DNA of 64,000 nucleotides from Halomonas daqiaonensis (GCF_900109725.1 NZ_FOBC01000017.1:24797-88796); one strand, 5' to 3'; numbered from the stretch's first letter, positions 34,692 to 44,297 are shown. Program-made: numbers and translations. The notes: a model not told the origin generated them from the sequence alone.

Positions 34692-35762
34692 ATGTCGGAT
34701 TGCTGCACTGATCTGCGTCCGATGGAATCGGACAAACTGGATATCATTCACGTCAGCCGTGGCGTCGATCGCCGTACTCTGCTCAAGAGCATGGCGGGGG
34801 CCGCGGGCCTGGCGGCACTGGGCGACGTGAGCACGGTGTTCGGCCAGGATCTCAAACGGATCCGCCTGGCGTTCTGCAGCCAGCTGCTTTGCGTGGTGCC
34901 CTACGAGGCTACCCGGGCGGCCGGCTTCTTTGCCGAGGAAGGGTTCGACGTCGAACTGGTCTACACCCGCGGCGGCAGCGCCGCGCTACAGGCACTCAAC
35001 GGCGGCGCCGTCGAGTACGCGGCGACGTCCTTCGATGCCGCGCTCAACGCCTTCGCCAGCGGTGCCGACATCCAGCGTTTCGCGTCCACCGGGCGCCTTC
35101 CGCTGTTTGCCCTGGCTACCAGTGTGGAAGGGGCAGATACGATCACCGAGATCAGCGATCTCGAAGGCAAGACCGTCGGTGTCTCTGCGCTGGGCAATGC
35201 CGACCACGCCTTCCTGCGCTATCTGCTTCAACGTGCCGGAGTCGATCTCGACAGCGTCGCCTTCGCCACCGTGGGCACCAACCTCTACGATGCGCTGCGC
35301 CTTGGCCAGCTCGATGCCGGTATGGTCCAGGAACCGGCCTTGTCACTGCTACAGGAGCGCGGCGCCCGGGTGCTGGTCAATGGCATGGACATCGAGGACG
35401 CCAACGAATACCTCGGCGGCGCCTACGAGTTCATGGGCGTGGCCGTGCGCAGCGAGGAGTTCGACGAACGCCGCGATGAGATGAAGCGCCTGGCGCGTGC
35501 CCTGGCCAAGGGCCTTCGCTACGTTCAGGAAGCGGAACCCGAAGAGCTGGTCGATGCCCTGCCGCGCGAGATCATCACCGGCGGTGACCGCGAGATCGTG
35601 ACCAAGAGCCTGGCGCGCTACCGGTCTTCGCTCTATCCCCGTGACGTGGAGCTCGATCTGGAGTCCATGCAGCGCGTGATCGATGTGCAGAAGGCCGCCG
35701 ACGGCCGCGGGGGCAGCGTCGAACTCGAGCAGATCGCCAGGCCTGACCTGCTGGCTTCATGA
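34692..35762 (+). CDS. ABC transporter substrate-binding protein, NMT1/SsuA-like, Tat-type leader
   Basis: A 356-residue protein of the nitrate/sulfonate/taurine-binding class. VDRRTLLKSMAGAAGLAALG at about residue 25-44 is a twin-arginine export signal, with an unusual Cys-Cys pair at residues 4-5. The mature part (RLAFCSQLLCVVPYEATRAAGFFAEEGFDV, GGSAALQAL) has the family fold. Start at 34692 behind GGAGGTGTCGTC. Its stop overlaps the ATPase start by 4 nt. Operon context with a DsrE-like protein hints at a sulfur compound as substrate. Confidence 0.85.
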   Translation: MSDCCTDLRPMESDKLDIIHVSRGVDRRTLLKSMAGAAGLAALGDVSTVFGQDLKRIRLAFCSQLLCVVPYEATRAAGFFAEEGFDVELVYTRGGSAALQALNGGAVEYAATSFDAALNAFASGADIQRFASTGRLPLFALATSVEGADTITEISDLEGKTVGVSALGNADHAFLRYLLQRAGVDLDSVAFATVGTNLYDALRLGQLDAGMVQEPALSLLQERGARVLVNGMDIEDANEYLGGAYEFMGVAVRSEEFDERRDEMKRLARALAKGLRYVQEAEPEELVDALPREIITGGDREIVTKSLARYRSSLYPRDVELDLESMQRVIDVQKAADGRGGSVELEQIARPDLLAS

Positions 35763-36547
35763 TGCTGGATATCCGCAACCTGCAGATGAGTTATGGCGAT
35801 GAGCCGGTACTTGAAAATGTGGATCTCGGCGTAGCGGCTGGCGAATTCGTCAGCCTGATCGGTCCTTCGGGGTGCGGCAAGAGCACCCTGTTGCGAGCGG
35901 TGGTGGGCTTGCAGAAGCCCAGTGCCGGTGATGTGCGTCTGGACCTGAAACGCCGCGAGATCGGCCTGCTGTTCCAGGACGATGCCCTGCTGCCGTGGCG
36001 CACCGCCCGCGACAACGTGGCCTTGGGGCTGCGGATACGCGGCGCCACCAAGGCCGAGGCACGACGCACGGCCATGCGCTGGCTGGAATCGGTCGGGCTG
36101 GGCCAGTTCGGCGACCGCTATCCCCGTGAGCTCTCCGGCGGGCAACGCAAGCGGGTGGCGATCGCCCAGGTGCTGGCACTGCGCCCCAAGCTGTTGCTGA
36201 TGGACGAACCCTTCGCCTCTCTCGACGCTATCGTGCGTCACTACCTCACCGAGGACCTGCTGGGCTGGGTGGATGAGGAGGACCTCACGGTGCTGATGGT
36301 CACCCACGACCTGGAGGAGGCGGTGGCCGTCTCCGATCGAGTAGTGCTGCTCGGCAACGGGCCGCGCGCCCACGTCAAGGGACGCTGGGAGATCGACCTG
36401 CCGCGACCGCGCGATCTCTTGCGTGTCAAGGAGGAGCACCAGTTCGCGGTGACCACTCGAGCGCTGTGGAATGCCCTTTCCGAGGAGGTGCGAACCCCCA
36501 CTACTCGAAAGCGACCAGAACCAGAGACGGAGGAAGCGACACCATGA
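35759..36547 (+). CDS. ABC transporter ATPase, SsuB/TauB-like
   Basis: A 262-residue nucleotide-binding subunit. Walker A GPSGCGKST is at ~38-46, signature LSGGQRKRVAIAQ at ~130, Walker B LLLMDEPFASLD at ~150, and the switch His in MVTHDLEEA. It powers import with the neighbouring binding protein and permease, overlapping both genes by 4 nt. Confidence 0.92.
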   Translation: MMLDIRNLQMSYGDEPVLENVDLGVAAGEFVSLIGPSGCGKSTLLRAVVGLQKPSAGDVRLDLKRREIGLLFQDDALLPWRTARDNVALGLRIRGATKAEARRTAMRWLESVGLGQFGDRYPRELSGGQRKRVAIAQVLALRPKLLLMDEPFASLDAIVRHYLTEDLLGWVDEEDLTVLMVTHDLEEAVAVSDRVVLLGNGPRAHVKGRWEIDLPRPRDLLRVKEEHQFAVTTRALWNALSEEVRTPTTRKRPEPETEEATP

Positions 36548-37311
36548 AGCAGAAGCAGGCGATGTTCTGGTTGCAGGTGCGCCGTGCCACGGCCCTGGCC
36601 GTGGTACTGTTGCTCTGGGAAGGCATCAGTGCCCTGGGTTGGGTCGACCCCTTCTACGCTCCACCCCCCTCGGCGATCGGCGGCGCCATCGCCGAATTGT
36701 TCGCCGATGGCGAGATCTACGGCCACCTCGAGGCGACCTTCGGCGCGGCGCTTCTAGGCCTCTTCCTGGGCCTCATCGGCGGCGCTCTGCTCGGCTTCAT
36801 CGCGGCATTGTTGCGCCCGGTGGCGGAGCTGCTCGAGCCGGTGATGGCCATGCTCAACGCTATCCCGCGGGTCATCCTCGCCCCCTTGTTCATCATCTGG
36901 CTGGGCATCGGCATCGCCTCGAAGGTGGCACTCTCCTTCATCCTGGTGGTGGTGCTGACCTTCTTCGCCGTCTACAACGGCATCCGCGACGTGGACACGC
37001 GGCTCGTGGAACGCGTGAAGACCCTCGGCGGCGGTTCCTGGACGCTGCTACGCGAGGTCTACGTGCCCTCGGTGGTGGCCTGGGTGATGGGCAGCCTCAA
37101 GGTGGCGGTGGGCTTTGCCTTCACCGGCGCCGTGGTGGGTGAATTCGTCGCCTCCAGCCGCGGGCTGGGCTACCTGCTGGCCTTCGCCCAGAGCACCTAC
37201 AATGCTGCGCTCACTTTCGCGTTGATCGTGCTGGTGCTGGTCTTCGTGATGATTCTCTTCGGGCTGGCCGGTGCCCTGGAGCGCTACCTGTTGCGCTGGA
37301 AGTATCGCTGA
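36544..37311 (+). CDS. ABC transporter permease, SsuC/TauC-like
   Basis: A 255-residue inner-membrane subunit with about six helices. The coupling-loop region ERVKTLGGGSWTLLREVYVPS matches the EAA motif of this permease class. Start at 36544 within the ATPase stop; the frame extends further upstream inside the ATPase gene, but the overlap start with GGAGGAAGCG is better. It shares one base with the next start. Confidence 0.9.
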   Translation: MKQKQAMFWLQVRRATALAVVLLLWEGISALGWVDPFYAPPPSAIGGAIAELFADGEIYGHLEATFGAALLGLFLGLIGGALLGFIAALLRPVAELLEPVMAMLNAIPRVILAPLFIIWLGIGIASKVALSFILVVVLTFFAVYNGIRDVDTRLVERVKTLGGGSWTLLREVYVPSVVAWVMGSLKVAVGFAFTGAVVGEFVASSRGLGYLLAFAQSTYNAALTFALIVLVLVFVMILFGLAGALERYLLRWKYR

Positions 37312-37703
37312 TGACGCGCCCTGAGGCGCTGACGCGCACTCTGCGACTCCCTGATTGCCTCGAGCGCGGCCTGCGCACGCGACGCGCACCGCCGCTGCCG
37401 CACCTCGGCGAGTGGGTCGAGATGCCCCAAGGGCTGCGCGCCCGTTTCAGCGTTGCGATCCGCGATGACGCTCTCGCCGATGTCCGCTTTGAAGCCACGC
37501 CCTGCGCCACCCTCGTCGCTTACTGCCAGGCGCTCGCCGAACACGAGACCGAACGGCCGCTGCATGCGACGCCCGGCCTGGACGCCAAAGGGCTGGCCAA
37601 TCTTCTCCATGGCGTACCTCCCATACGCCAGGGCCGAGCGATCCTCGCCGTGGCCGCCTTGCGCGCCGCACTCAAGATGACAACCAAGGAACCTTCCCCA
37701 TGA
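37311..37703 (+). CDS. Degenerate IscU/NifU-N-like protein
   Basis: A 130-residue protein. The stretch VRFEATPCATLVAYCQALAE followed by LANLLHGVPPIRQGRAILAV and ALRAAL parallels U-type iron-sulfur scaffolds (C-x-L region, then the LPPxKxxC...ALxxAL end). However, the first scaffold Cys and the third (after PPIR) are missing, so ordinary cluster assembly is unlikely. It overlaps the permease stop by 1 nt and the DsrE-like start by 4 nt, so it clearly belongs to this operon. A sulfur-handling role is inferred. Confidence 0.65.
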   Translation: MTRPEALTRTLRLPDCLERGLRTRRAPPLPHLGEWVEMPQGLRARFSVAIRDDALADVRFEATPCATLVAYCQALAEHETERPLHATPGLDAKGLANLLHGVPPIRQGRAILAVAALRAALKMTTKEPSP

Positions 37704-38038
37704 AAGTCGCCTACCTCTTCGCCACCCAGCGTCATAACATCTCCTACGTGCTCGCCAAGATGATCCTGCCCCAGCTCGAGGAGGGCCGACACGGCGTCGA
37801 GGTGGTCGGGATGTTCTTCTTCGAGGACAATAACTACGTGCTGGTGGACGGCAACCCCATCGGCGAGCGTCTGCGCGCCGTGGCCGAGCGAAGCGGCATG
37901 CTGCTGATGGGCTGCGACCAGTGCTGCTACGAGCGCGAGATCGCCGACCGCCTGATGCCCAACGTGCCCATTGGCTGCTTCCCGGACCTCTACGCGGCCC
38001 TCGGTGGTAATTCGCCCGACCAAGTCATCACCCTGTAA
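37700..38038 (+). CDS. DsrE-like sulfur-handling protein
   Basis: A 112-residue protein of the DsrE/DsrF fold, starting MKVAYLFATQRHNISYVLAK. The Cys-rich motif MGCDQCCYERE at ~74 offers candidate persulfide-carrying cysteines, and IGCFPDLYAALGG follows. It is the last gene of a five-gene string joined by 1-4 nt overlaps. I recall DsrE-related proteins (annotated SaoD) beside similar ABC transporters in anaerobes; a search would settle the link. Sulfur transfer or sensing after import is inferred. Confidence 0.78.
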   Translation: MKVAYLFATQRHNISYVLAKMILPQLEEGRHGVEVVGMFFFEDNNYVLVDGNPIGERLRAVAERSGMLLMGCDQCCYEREIADRLMPNVPIGCFPDLYAALGGNSPDQVITL

Positions 38039-38104
38039 GGCGGGGGTGGCCGAGCGCGCTGCCGGGACCGCTGTAGCTGGCACGATGAACAATGAGGTCG
38101 CGGT

Positions 38105-39144
38105 CTACCGGTTCCCGTCGGTGTCCCCCCTGGGCGCCTCGGCAAAGGAGACCAGGCGATGCTGCGCCTCGTCCCACAACACCAGCCGCACCGATTCGAG
38201 GCTTTGCCGCAGGTCGATGCGCCCGATATGGCGCAACTCGGGATGGTCGCGCAGGACTTCGGGCAGCCGGTAGCAGGGGATGCGACTGCAGAGGTGGTGG
38301 ACATGGTGAATCCCGATATTGGCGGTGAACCAGCGCAGGGGGCCGGCAGGTCATAGTGTGAACTGCCGTGTAGGGCCGTCTCGTGGAATGTCCATTCGTC
38401 GTCGTGCTCCCACAGGGTGTCCTCGAACTGGTGCTGGACATAGAACAGCCAGACGCCGATCGATGAGGCGAGAAGCGTGATGGGCAACTGCACGAGCAGA
38501 AAGGGTACTACACCGACCAGCCACATCATGGTGGTGACGAGCAGCGCGATCCCTGCGTTGGTGCCCATCGTGCTCAGCCAGGGCATCCAGCCGGCCCGCA
38601 TGAAACCCACTGGCAGGCGATGGTCGAGGAGGAACAGGTACGTCGGGCCGATGCCGAACAGCACCAGTGGGTGTCGGTACAAGCGATAGAGGCACCGCTG
38701 CGTTCGCGACAAGGCTCGGAATTCACGCACGGTCAGGGTGTTGATGCCACCGATACGCGGGCGATCGAGATTGCCGGAGTTGGCATGGTGGAGGGCATGG
38801 CTGTGTCGCCAGAGATCAAAGGGGGTAAGGGTCAAGACGCTGATGGCTCGACCGACCCAGTCATTGGCCCGCCGCGAGTGAAAGAATGCCCCGTGACTGC
38901 AGTCGTGCTGGATCATGAACAGGCGCACGAGTAGCCCTGCGGCAGGCACGGCGAGCAGCAGGCCAAGCCAGACGCCGGCGCTCAGGGTGCTCCAGAGGAG
39001 TAACCAGAGGGTGGCGAAGGGAATCGCAGTGACCAAGAGTTCCCCGACGCTACGCGCCAGGCGTGGCATACGGTACTCGCCCAGCGCCCGCTTCAGTGTT
39101 CGGGGCTCGGTGGTGATGTCGATCGTCGGCATTTGGGAGTCCAT
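38105..39144 (-). pseudogene. Fatty acid desaturase with a one-base frameshift
   Basis: A membrane di-iron desaturase. Histidine boxes HDCSHGAFF (~res 83) and HSHALHH (~118) are in the first frame. After HGSSHYDLPAP the frame is lost at a run of five G (38338-38342 on the plus strand). Adding one base restores LRWFTANIGIHHVHHL, the third histidine box, and a normal tail ending GDTDGNR at a TAG (38105-38107). Without correction the protein would run to 37990 with nonsense and lack the third box. Start at 39144 behind CCAGGAG. Sequencing error, phase variation at the G-run, or true loss are all possible. Confidence 0.82.
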
Positions 39145-39306
39145 GTGCAAACTCCTGGCTGGACCCGGCACGCCACTCTATGGTCTACCGACCCGGCGGG
39201 ATGCGTGCCTGGGAGGTTCGGGGTAGGGCGCTTCGATCCACTCCGGCTTCGTCAGCGGATCTGCATGCCCTGACCCTCAGGGTGGCGTTCGTCACTCACG
39301 ACGTCT

Positions 39307-39320
39307 GTACGCTATCGCAC
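39307..39320. promoter_or_regulatory. Palindrome-like site GTACGCTATCGCAC
   Basis: Differs in one base from the site at 19290-19303 and lies 163 nt upstream of the desaturase start, flanked as TCT-site-ACA. It is the third copy in the window and probably binds the same Crp-family regulator. Confidence 0.5.
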
Positions 39321-39404
39321 ACATGTCGCGTCTCCCGTCGGGGTGGCCCGGCACCTTCGTTCTTGGGGCACCGGCCTCAAGTGCTCACGCCCTGGGCGTG
39401 TCGA

Positions 39405-40967
39405 TCAGCGACATCGTATCGACGGCCCTGGCTCGGAGAGCAGGGTGCTGGAAAAGCTGGCGCCGCCGTCGCCGTCGTCAGGCATCAGCCGCAGGTCTCC
39501 ACCCATGGCCTCCATCAGCGAGTGGCTGATGGCCAGCCCCATCCCCAGCCCCTCGTGACGGTTCGTATGGAAAGGGGTGAAGATCTGCTCGGCGTGGTCG
39601 ATCGGTACGCCGGGGCCTCGGTCGCGCACCGTCAGGGTTACCTCGCGGCGGCCGCTGCGCCGGGCATGGATCGTCACCCGGTCGGCGCCGGCGTGGTCGC
39701 GGCTCGCCTCCAGGGCGTTGAGCAGCAGGTTGACCAATACCTGCTCCAGGGCCAACGGGTCGGCGATCACCCGGGGCAAGGGCTCGTGCAGGTCTTGCTC
39801 CAGCGTGACCCGGCCCTGCTGGAACTGCCATTCGCAGAGCCGGCAGGCGGCGTCGACGATTTCGTGCAGGGCTATCGGTCGAGGGCGCGTCTGGCCCTTG
39901 CGCACGAAGGTGCGAATGTGGCGCAGCCGCTCGGCCAGGCGCTGGACTTGCTCGTTGATGCGCGTGAGGGGCAGGTGCAGATCATCGGCGGGGCGGCTGG
40001 GGTCGGTTTGCAGCAGCATCAGTGCACCGCTGGCGTAGTTGGCGATGGCGCCCAGCGGCTGATTGAGCTCATGGGCAATGTTGGAGGCGAGTTCGCCGAT
40101 GGTAGCCAGGCGGTTGGCGTGGGCGATCTGTTCCTGATGGCGTTGCTGCTGGGCCTCTGCGGCCTTGCGCAGGCTGATGTCGCGATTGAGCAGCGAGAGG
40201 TGGTCGGGCTCGGCACCGGGACCCGAGTGGGCCATCACTACGCTGAGCACCGGCACGGCCCCCTGCGAGCCGCGCATCTCGAGCTCGCCGCTCCAGGAGC
40301 CGTAACGCGCCACGGCAGGCAGCACGATCTCGCGTAGCACTGCCAGCGACTCCGGCGTGTAGGCCTGCTCGAGGGGCGTCTGACCGCCTTCCCGGGGCAG
40401 GTGAAGTAGCCGACGGCCGGCCTCGTTGGACGAGAAGATCCGCTCCCGGGCGTCCATGAACAATACATAGTCGGTGGTCGACTCCACCACCCGGGCGAGA
40501 CGTTCGCGGTTGGCCTCGACCCGGATGCGCCGGCTCACATCCCGGGAAACGCAGAGAATGTCGAGCAGTTCGCCGGTGGCCGGGTCGCGGCGGGTGCGGC
40601 TGGTGGTCTCGAACCAGACGTAGTGGCCATCCTTGGCGCGGAAGCGGTAGGTCTGCTGATAGAAGCCGTCGTGATAGTAGACCCGCGGTGACTTGTTGAG
40701 CAGGTCACTGAGGTCCACGGGATGGAAGAGGTCGTAGGCGGAGACGCCGATCAGCTCCTCGGGCTCATACCCCAGCAGGTCCCGGGCGGCCCGGGAGGCA
40801 TAGAGGAAGGTGCCGTCCCTTGCGTGGCGAGAGATCAGGTCGGTGGTGCTCTCGGCGAGCCAGCGGTAGTGTGCCTTTTCCTCCTCGAGGGCCGCGTTTT
40901 TTGCTTCCAGTTCGGCGACGCGTGCCCGCAGTCGCGCCGCGTCACCCATCGCCGTTTTTTCTGCCAT
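39405..40967 (-). CDS. PAS-PAS sensor histidine kinase, FixL-like
   Basis: A 520-residue soluble kinase. A coiled coil (~8-33) precedes two PAS domains (~35-150 and ~155-270). The phospho-acceptor His299 is in ASNIAHELNQPLGAIANYASG and the ATPase domain contains NLLLNALEAS, DRGPGVP and GLGMGLAIS. No membrane helices, so it should sense a cytoplasmic signal. The His in the PAS region is not clearly a heme ligand. Start overlaps the 2OG oxygenase stop by 1 nt. No response regulator is adjacent; the FixJ-type regulator at 23020-23661 is the only candidate in the window. Confidence 0.9.
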   Translation of the reverse strand: MAEKTAMGDAARLRARVAELEAKNAALEEEKAHYRWLAESTTDLISRHARDGTFLYASRAARDLLGYEPEELIGVSAYDLFHPVDLSDLLNKSPRVYYHDGFYQQTYRFRAKDGHYVWFETTSRTRRDPATGELLDILCVSRDVSRRIRVEANRERLARVVESTTDYVLFMDARERIFSSNEAGRRLLHLPREGGQTPLEQAYTPESLAVLREIVLPAVARYGSWSGELEMRGSQGAVPVLSVVMAHSGPGAEPDHLSLLNRDISLRKAAEAQQQRHQEQIAHANRLATIGELASNIAHELNQPLGAIANYASGALMLLQTDPSRPADDLHLPLTRINEQVQRLAERLRHIRTFVRKGQTRPRPIALHEIVDAACRLCEWQFQQGRVTLEQDLHEPLPRVIADPLALEQVLVNLLLNALEASRDHAGADRVTIHARRSGRREVTLTVRDRGPGVPIDHAEQIFTPFHTNRHEGLGMGLAISHSLMEAMGGDLRLMPDDGDGGASFSSTLLSEPGPSIRCR

Positions 40968-41635
40968 CAGTGTGCGGGGTCCACGAGACCGCCCAGGGAG
41001 GCGTTGCGCCTGAACCAGCCGGCGATGCTGATTCGCGGCAGGCGGGTGGGCAGTACCTCGTGGGGCACGCTTTCGGAGAGAAAGCAGGCGAAGGTGCCGG
41101 CTTCGGGACGTACCCGGGCCAGCTCGCGCTCGGGATCAATGGTGTCGAAGATCACCATCTCGCCACCGCCGTCGGCGGGCCAGGCGGGGTTGAGGTAACC
41201 CACGGTGGAAACCACACGGTTGGCACGACCGCGGAAGCTGTCGAGATGTCGCCGGTAGAAGGCGCCGGGCGGATAGTGGGCGAAGTGGGCTTCGTACTCG
41301 AACAGCCCCAGAAACAGCGCCTGGTTGAGCTGCTGTTGCAGCTCGCCCATGGCCTCCAGATAGCGACGCCGAGCCCGGCTCTCGCGGTCCAGCCAGTGGA
41401 TGGCGTCGCCGCGGATGTCCCGGCGCAGGGCGTGCTCGGTGCCGCGACCGATGCCGGCGGCCTCCAGGGTCTCGTGGTCGGCCATGGCGGCCACTTCATC
41501 GTAGAGCTCGGCGCACAGTTCGGCGGGGATGAACCCCTCGCCGACGTACCAGCCCTGGTCCACCAGGGCATCGACCAGCTCGGCCAGCCGTTCGTGAGGC
41601 AGAGCGGTGGCATGGGGTGAAGTGAGCGCCGTCAT
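40967..41635 (-). CDS. 2-oxoglutarate/Fe(II) oxygenase, prolyl 4-hydroxylase-like
   Basis: A 222-residue jelly-roll oxygenase. The iron-binding HxD is in FYRRHLDSFRGRA (near 139) and the distal His in SESVPHEVLPT (near 196), followed by the 2OG-binding Arg in LPRISIAGWFR. Substrate may be a protein side chain or small molecule. It overlaps the Nudix gene by 4 nt and the kinase gene by 1 nt, forming a three-gene minus-strand operon. Confidence 0.85.
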   Translation of the reverse strand: MTALTSPHATALPHERLAELVDALVDQGWYVGEGFIPAELCAELYDEVAAMADHETLEAAGIGRGTEHALRRDIRGDAIHWLDRESRARRRYLEAMGELQQQLNQALFLGLFEYEAHFAHYPPGAFYRRHLDSFRGRANRVVSTVGYLNPAWPADGGGEMVIFDTIDPERELARVRPEAGTFACFLSESVPHEVLPTRLPRISIAGWFRRNASLGGLVDPAH

Positions 41636-42252
41636 GGGTTGGAGACTCGGCGCTCGGGACGAAAGAGCAGCTCGCCCGGCGGGCGCTCGTAGAGGCTAAT
41701 CGGCATGGCGAAGCCCTCGGCGAGCAGTTCTACCAGCATCATCGCCGATAGTCCCCAGATCACGTGGCCATCGGTATGGTAGCTGGGCACATAGTAGTCG
41801 CGGCCGTCCACCCGGATCACATCGGTATGGGTGCGCTGGTCTTCGAGGAAGTGCGAAAGCGGCACCTCGAAGATGGTATCGAGCTCGTTCGGGTCAGGGA
41901 CGAGTGGCAGGTCGGGCGGGATCAGCCCCACCCAGGGGGTCACGCGCAGGCCGTGCAGCGAGACCACGTCCGACAGCCGACCGAGCAGTTCCACGCGCTC
42001 CGGTGGCAGGGCGATCTCCTCAAGGGATTCGCGCAGCGCCGTGGCCAGCAGGTCGGCGTCCTGTGGCTCGCGCTTGCCGCCGGGAAAGGCCACCTGGCCG
42101 CGGTGGGTGTTGAGGTGGTCGGCACGGCGGGTGAACAGCAGGGTCGGCTCGGATCGGTCGACGATGGGCAGTAGCACCGCGGCCTCGGGCAGGCGCAGGC
42201 CGACCCGGCGTGGCCGGTGTGCTTGCAGGCGTTCGCGAAGGTTCTCTAACAT
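41632..42252 (-). CDS. Nudix CoA pyrophosphatase, NudL-like
   Basis: A 206-residue hydrolase. The Nudix box is in GGKREPQDADLLATALRE plus SLEEIAL, and the CoA-specific phase before it (RADHLNTHRGQVAFPGG) is typical of the YeaB/NudL group, which cleaves CoA and derivatives. ATG at 42252 chosen because the sequence before it is not family-like; TGGAAA stands upstream. Stop overlaps the oxygenase start by 4 nt. Confidence 0.88.
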   Translation of the reverse strand: MLENLRERLQAHRPRRVGLRLPEAAVLLPIVDRSEPTLLFTRRADHLNTHRGQVAFPGGKREPQDADLLATALRESLEEIALPPERVELLGRLSDVVSLHGLRVTPWVGLIPPDLPLVPDPNELDTIFEVPLSHFLEDQRTHTDVIRVDGRDYYVPSYHTDGHVIWGLSAMMLVELLAEGFAMPISLYERPPGELLFRPERRVSNP

Positions 42253-42355
42253 GGGGTTTCCATCGGGTTTGATTCCTTCTACTCGGCCGCCATGAGCGGC
42301 GTCAAGCCCTGACCGGGCGGCCGTCATGCTGCCCGCCAGCCTGCCAGGGAGCGCC

Positions 42356-42913
42356 ATGAACTTCTGCAGTCACTGTGGCCATACCGTGCGCTTCGCGATT
42401 CCCGACGGGGACGACCGGCCGCGTTTCTTCTGCGATGAATGTGGCACCATCCACTATCAGAATCCGCGCATCGTCGCCGGCACCCTGCCGGTGAGTGGCA
42501 GCAAGGTGCTGCTGTGTCGCCGCGCCATTTCTCCGCGCAAGGGCTACTGGACCCTGCCGGCGGGCTACATGGAGAATGCCGAGACCACGGTGGAGGCCGC
42601 CGCCCGCGAGACCCGCGAGGAGGCCTGTGCCGAGGTCGAGATCCACGATCTCTACACCCTGATCAACCTGCCGCACATCGACCAGGTCTACATGATCTTC
42701 CTCGCCGATCTCGCCGGTGGCTTCGCGGCGGGGCCCGAGAGTCTCGAGGTGGCGCTCTTCGAGGAGCACGAGATCCCCTGGGACGAGCTTGCCTTTCCGA
42801 CCATCGAGCGCACCCTGCGCCACTTCTACGACGACCGGCGGGATGCCGCCTTCCCGCTGCATGTCAGCGACATCACCGCCGAGGATCGCGAGCGCTACTT
42901 TGGCAGTGCCTGA
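42356..42913 (+). CDS. Nudix hydrolase with N-terminal zinc ribbon
   Basis: A 185-residue protein starting MNFCSHCGHTVRF. Two CxxC pairs (CSHC, CDEC) form a zinc ribbon. The Nudix box is GYMENAETTVEAAARE plus TREEACAEV. It probably hydrolyses a nucleotide diphosphate derivative such as ADP-ribose or NADH; the specificity is not clear. Start follows CAGGGAGCGCC. Confidence 0.85.
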   Translation: MNFCSHCGHTVRFAIPDGDDRPRFFCDECGTIHYQNPRIVAGTLPVSGSKVLLCRRAISPRKGYWTLPAGYMENAETTVEAAARETREEACAEVEIHDLYTLINLPHIDQVYMIFLADLAGGFAAGPESLEVALFEEHEIPWDELAFPTIERTLRHFYDDRRDAAFPLHVSDITAEDRERYFGSA

Positions 42914-42917
42914 GCGT

Positions 42918-43727
<810 letters not shown>

Positions 43728-43790
43728 CTAGCTGCGTCTCCAGCGGTCGGACGCCACGGGGCCGTATTGACGCCGGGTAATGGCCGACGT

Positions 43791-44102
43791 TTACAGGTCT
43801 GCCAGTTGCCAGACGTCATAGGCCGGCTCTTCGTAGGGATGGGCGAGTTTCAAGGCGGCGATCGCCGGCTGGATCAGCTCGTCCGCGCAGGCCAGCTCCA
43901 CCTTCAGCTCCTCCACCTGCTCCAGGTCGCCGACCTGCCCGATGTGCGGGTCGGCGCCTTCCAGGGGCCGGAACTGTCCGGTGCCCGGGGTCTGGAAGCA
44001 GCAGGCCTCGTAGTCGCCGATGCGCCCCGCCCCGGTGGCGAAGACGGCTTCCTTGACGGCCTCGGCATCTTCTACTGGCACGAAGAAGGCTAACTTGTAC
44101 AT
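43791..44102 (-). CDS. NIF3-like/YqfO-type single-domain protein
   Basis: A 103-residue protein with the family phrases YKLAFFVPVEDAEAVKEAVF, FQTPGTGQFRPLEGADP and AHPYEEPAYDVWQL. It equals the CutA-like inserted domain of NIF3 proteins standing alone. Start follows GAGGAGTAGAGACC. Function not known; metal or small-molecule binding is inferred. Confidence 0.85.
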   Translation of the reverse strand: MYKLAFFVPVEDAEAVKEAVFATGAGRIGDYEACCFQTPGTGQFRPLEGADPHIGQVGDLEQVEELKVELACADELIQPAIAALKLAHPYEEPAYDVWQLADL

Positions 44103-44297
44103 GGTCTCTACTCCTCTCTTCCTGCGTGAACGTCCTACCGTTGTGCCATATCACGGTGCTGACGTCAGCCTTGCCATTCCCTGCCATAGCCGCCGATAAC
44201 GCCGCTTCCGTTTAGGGCCAGGATATCTCCCTCCTGTTTTGACAGCCCCGACCGGACTGGCGACCCTCATGGCATCGAATCAAAGGAGCGCAGCCGC

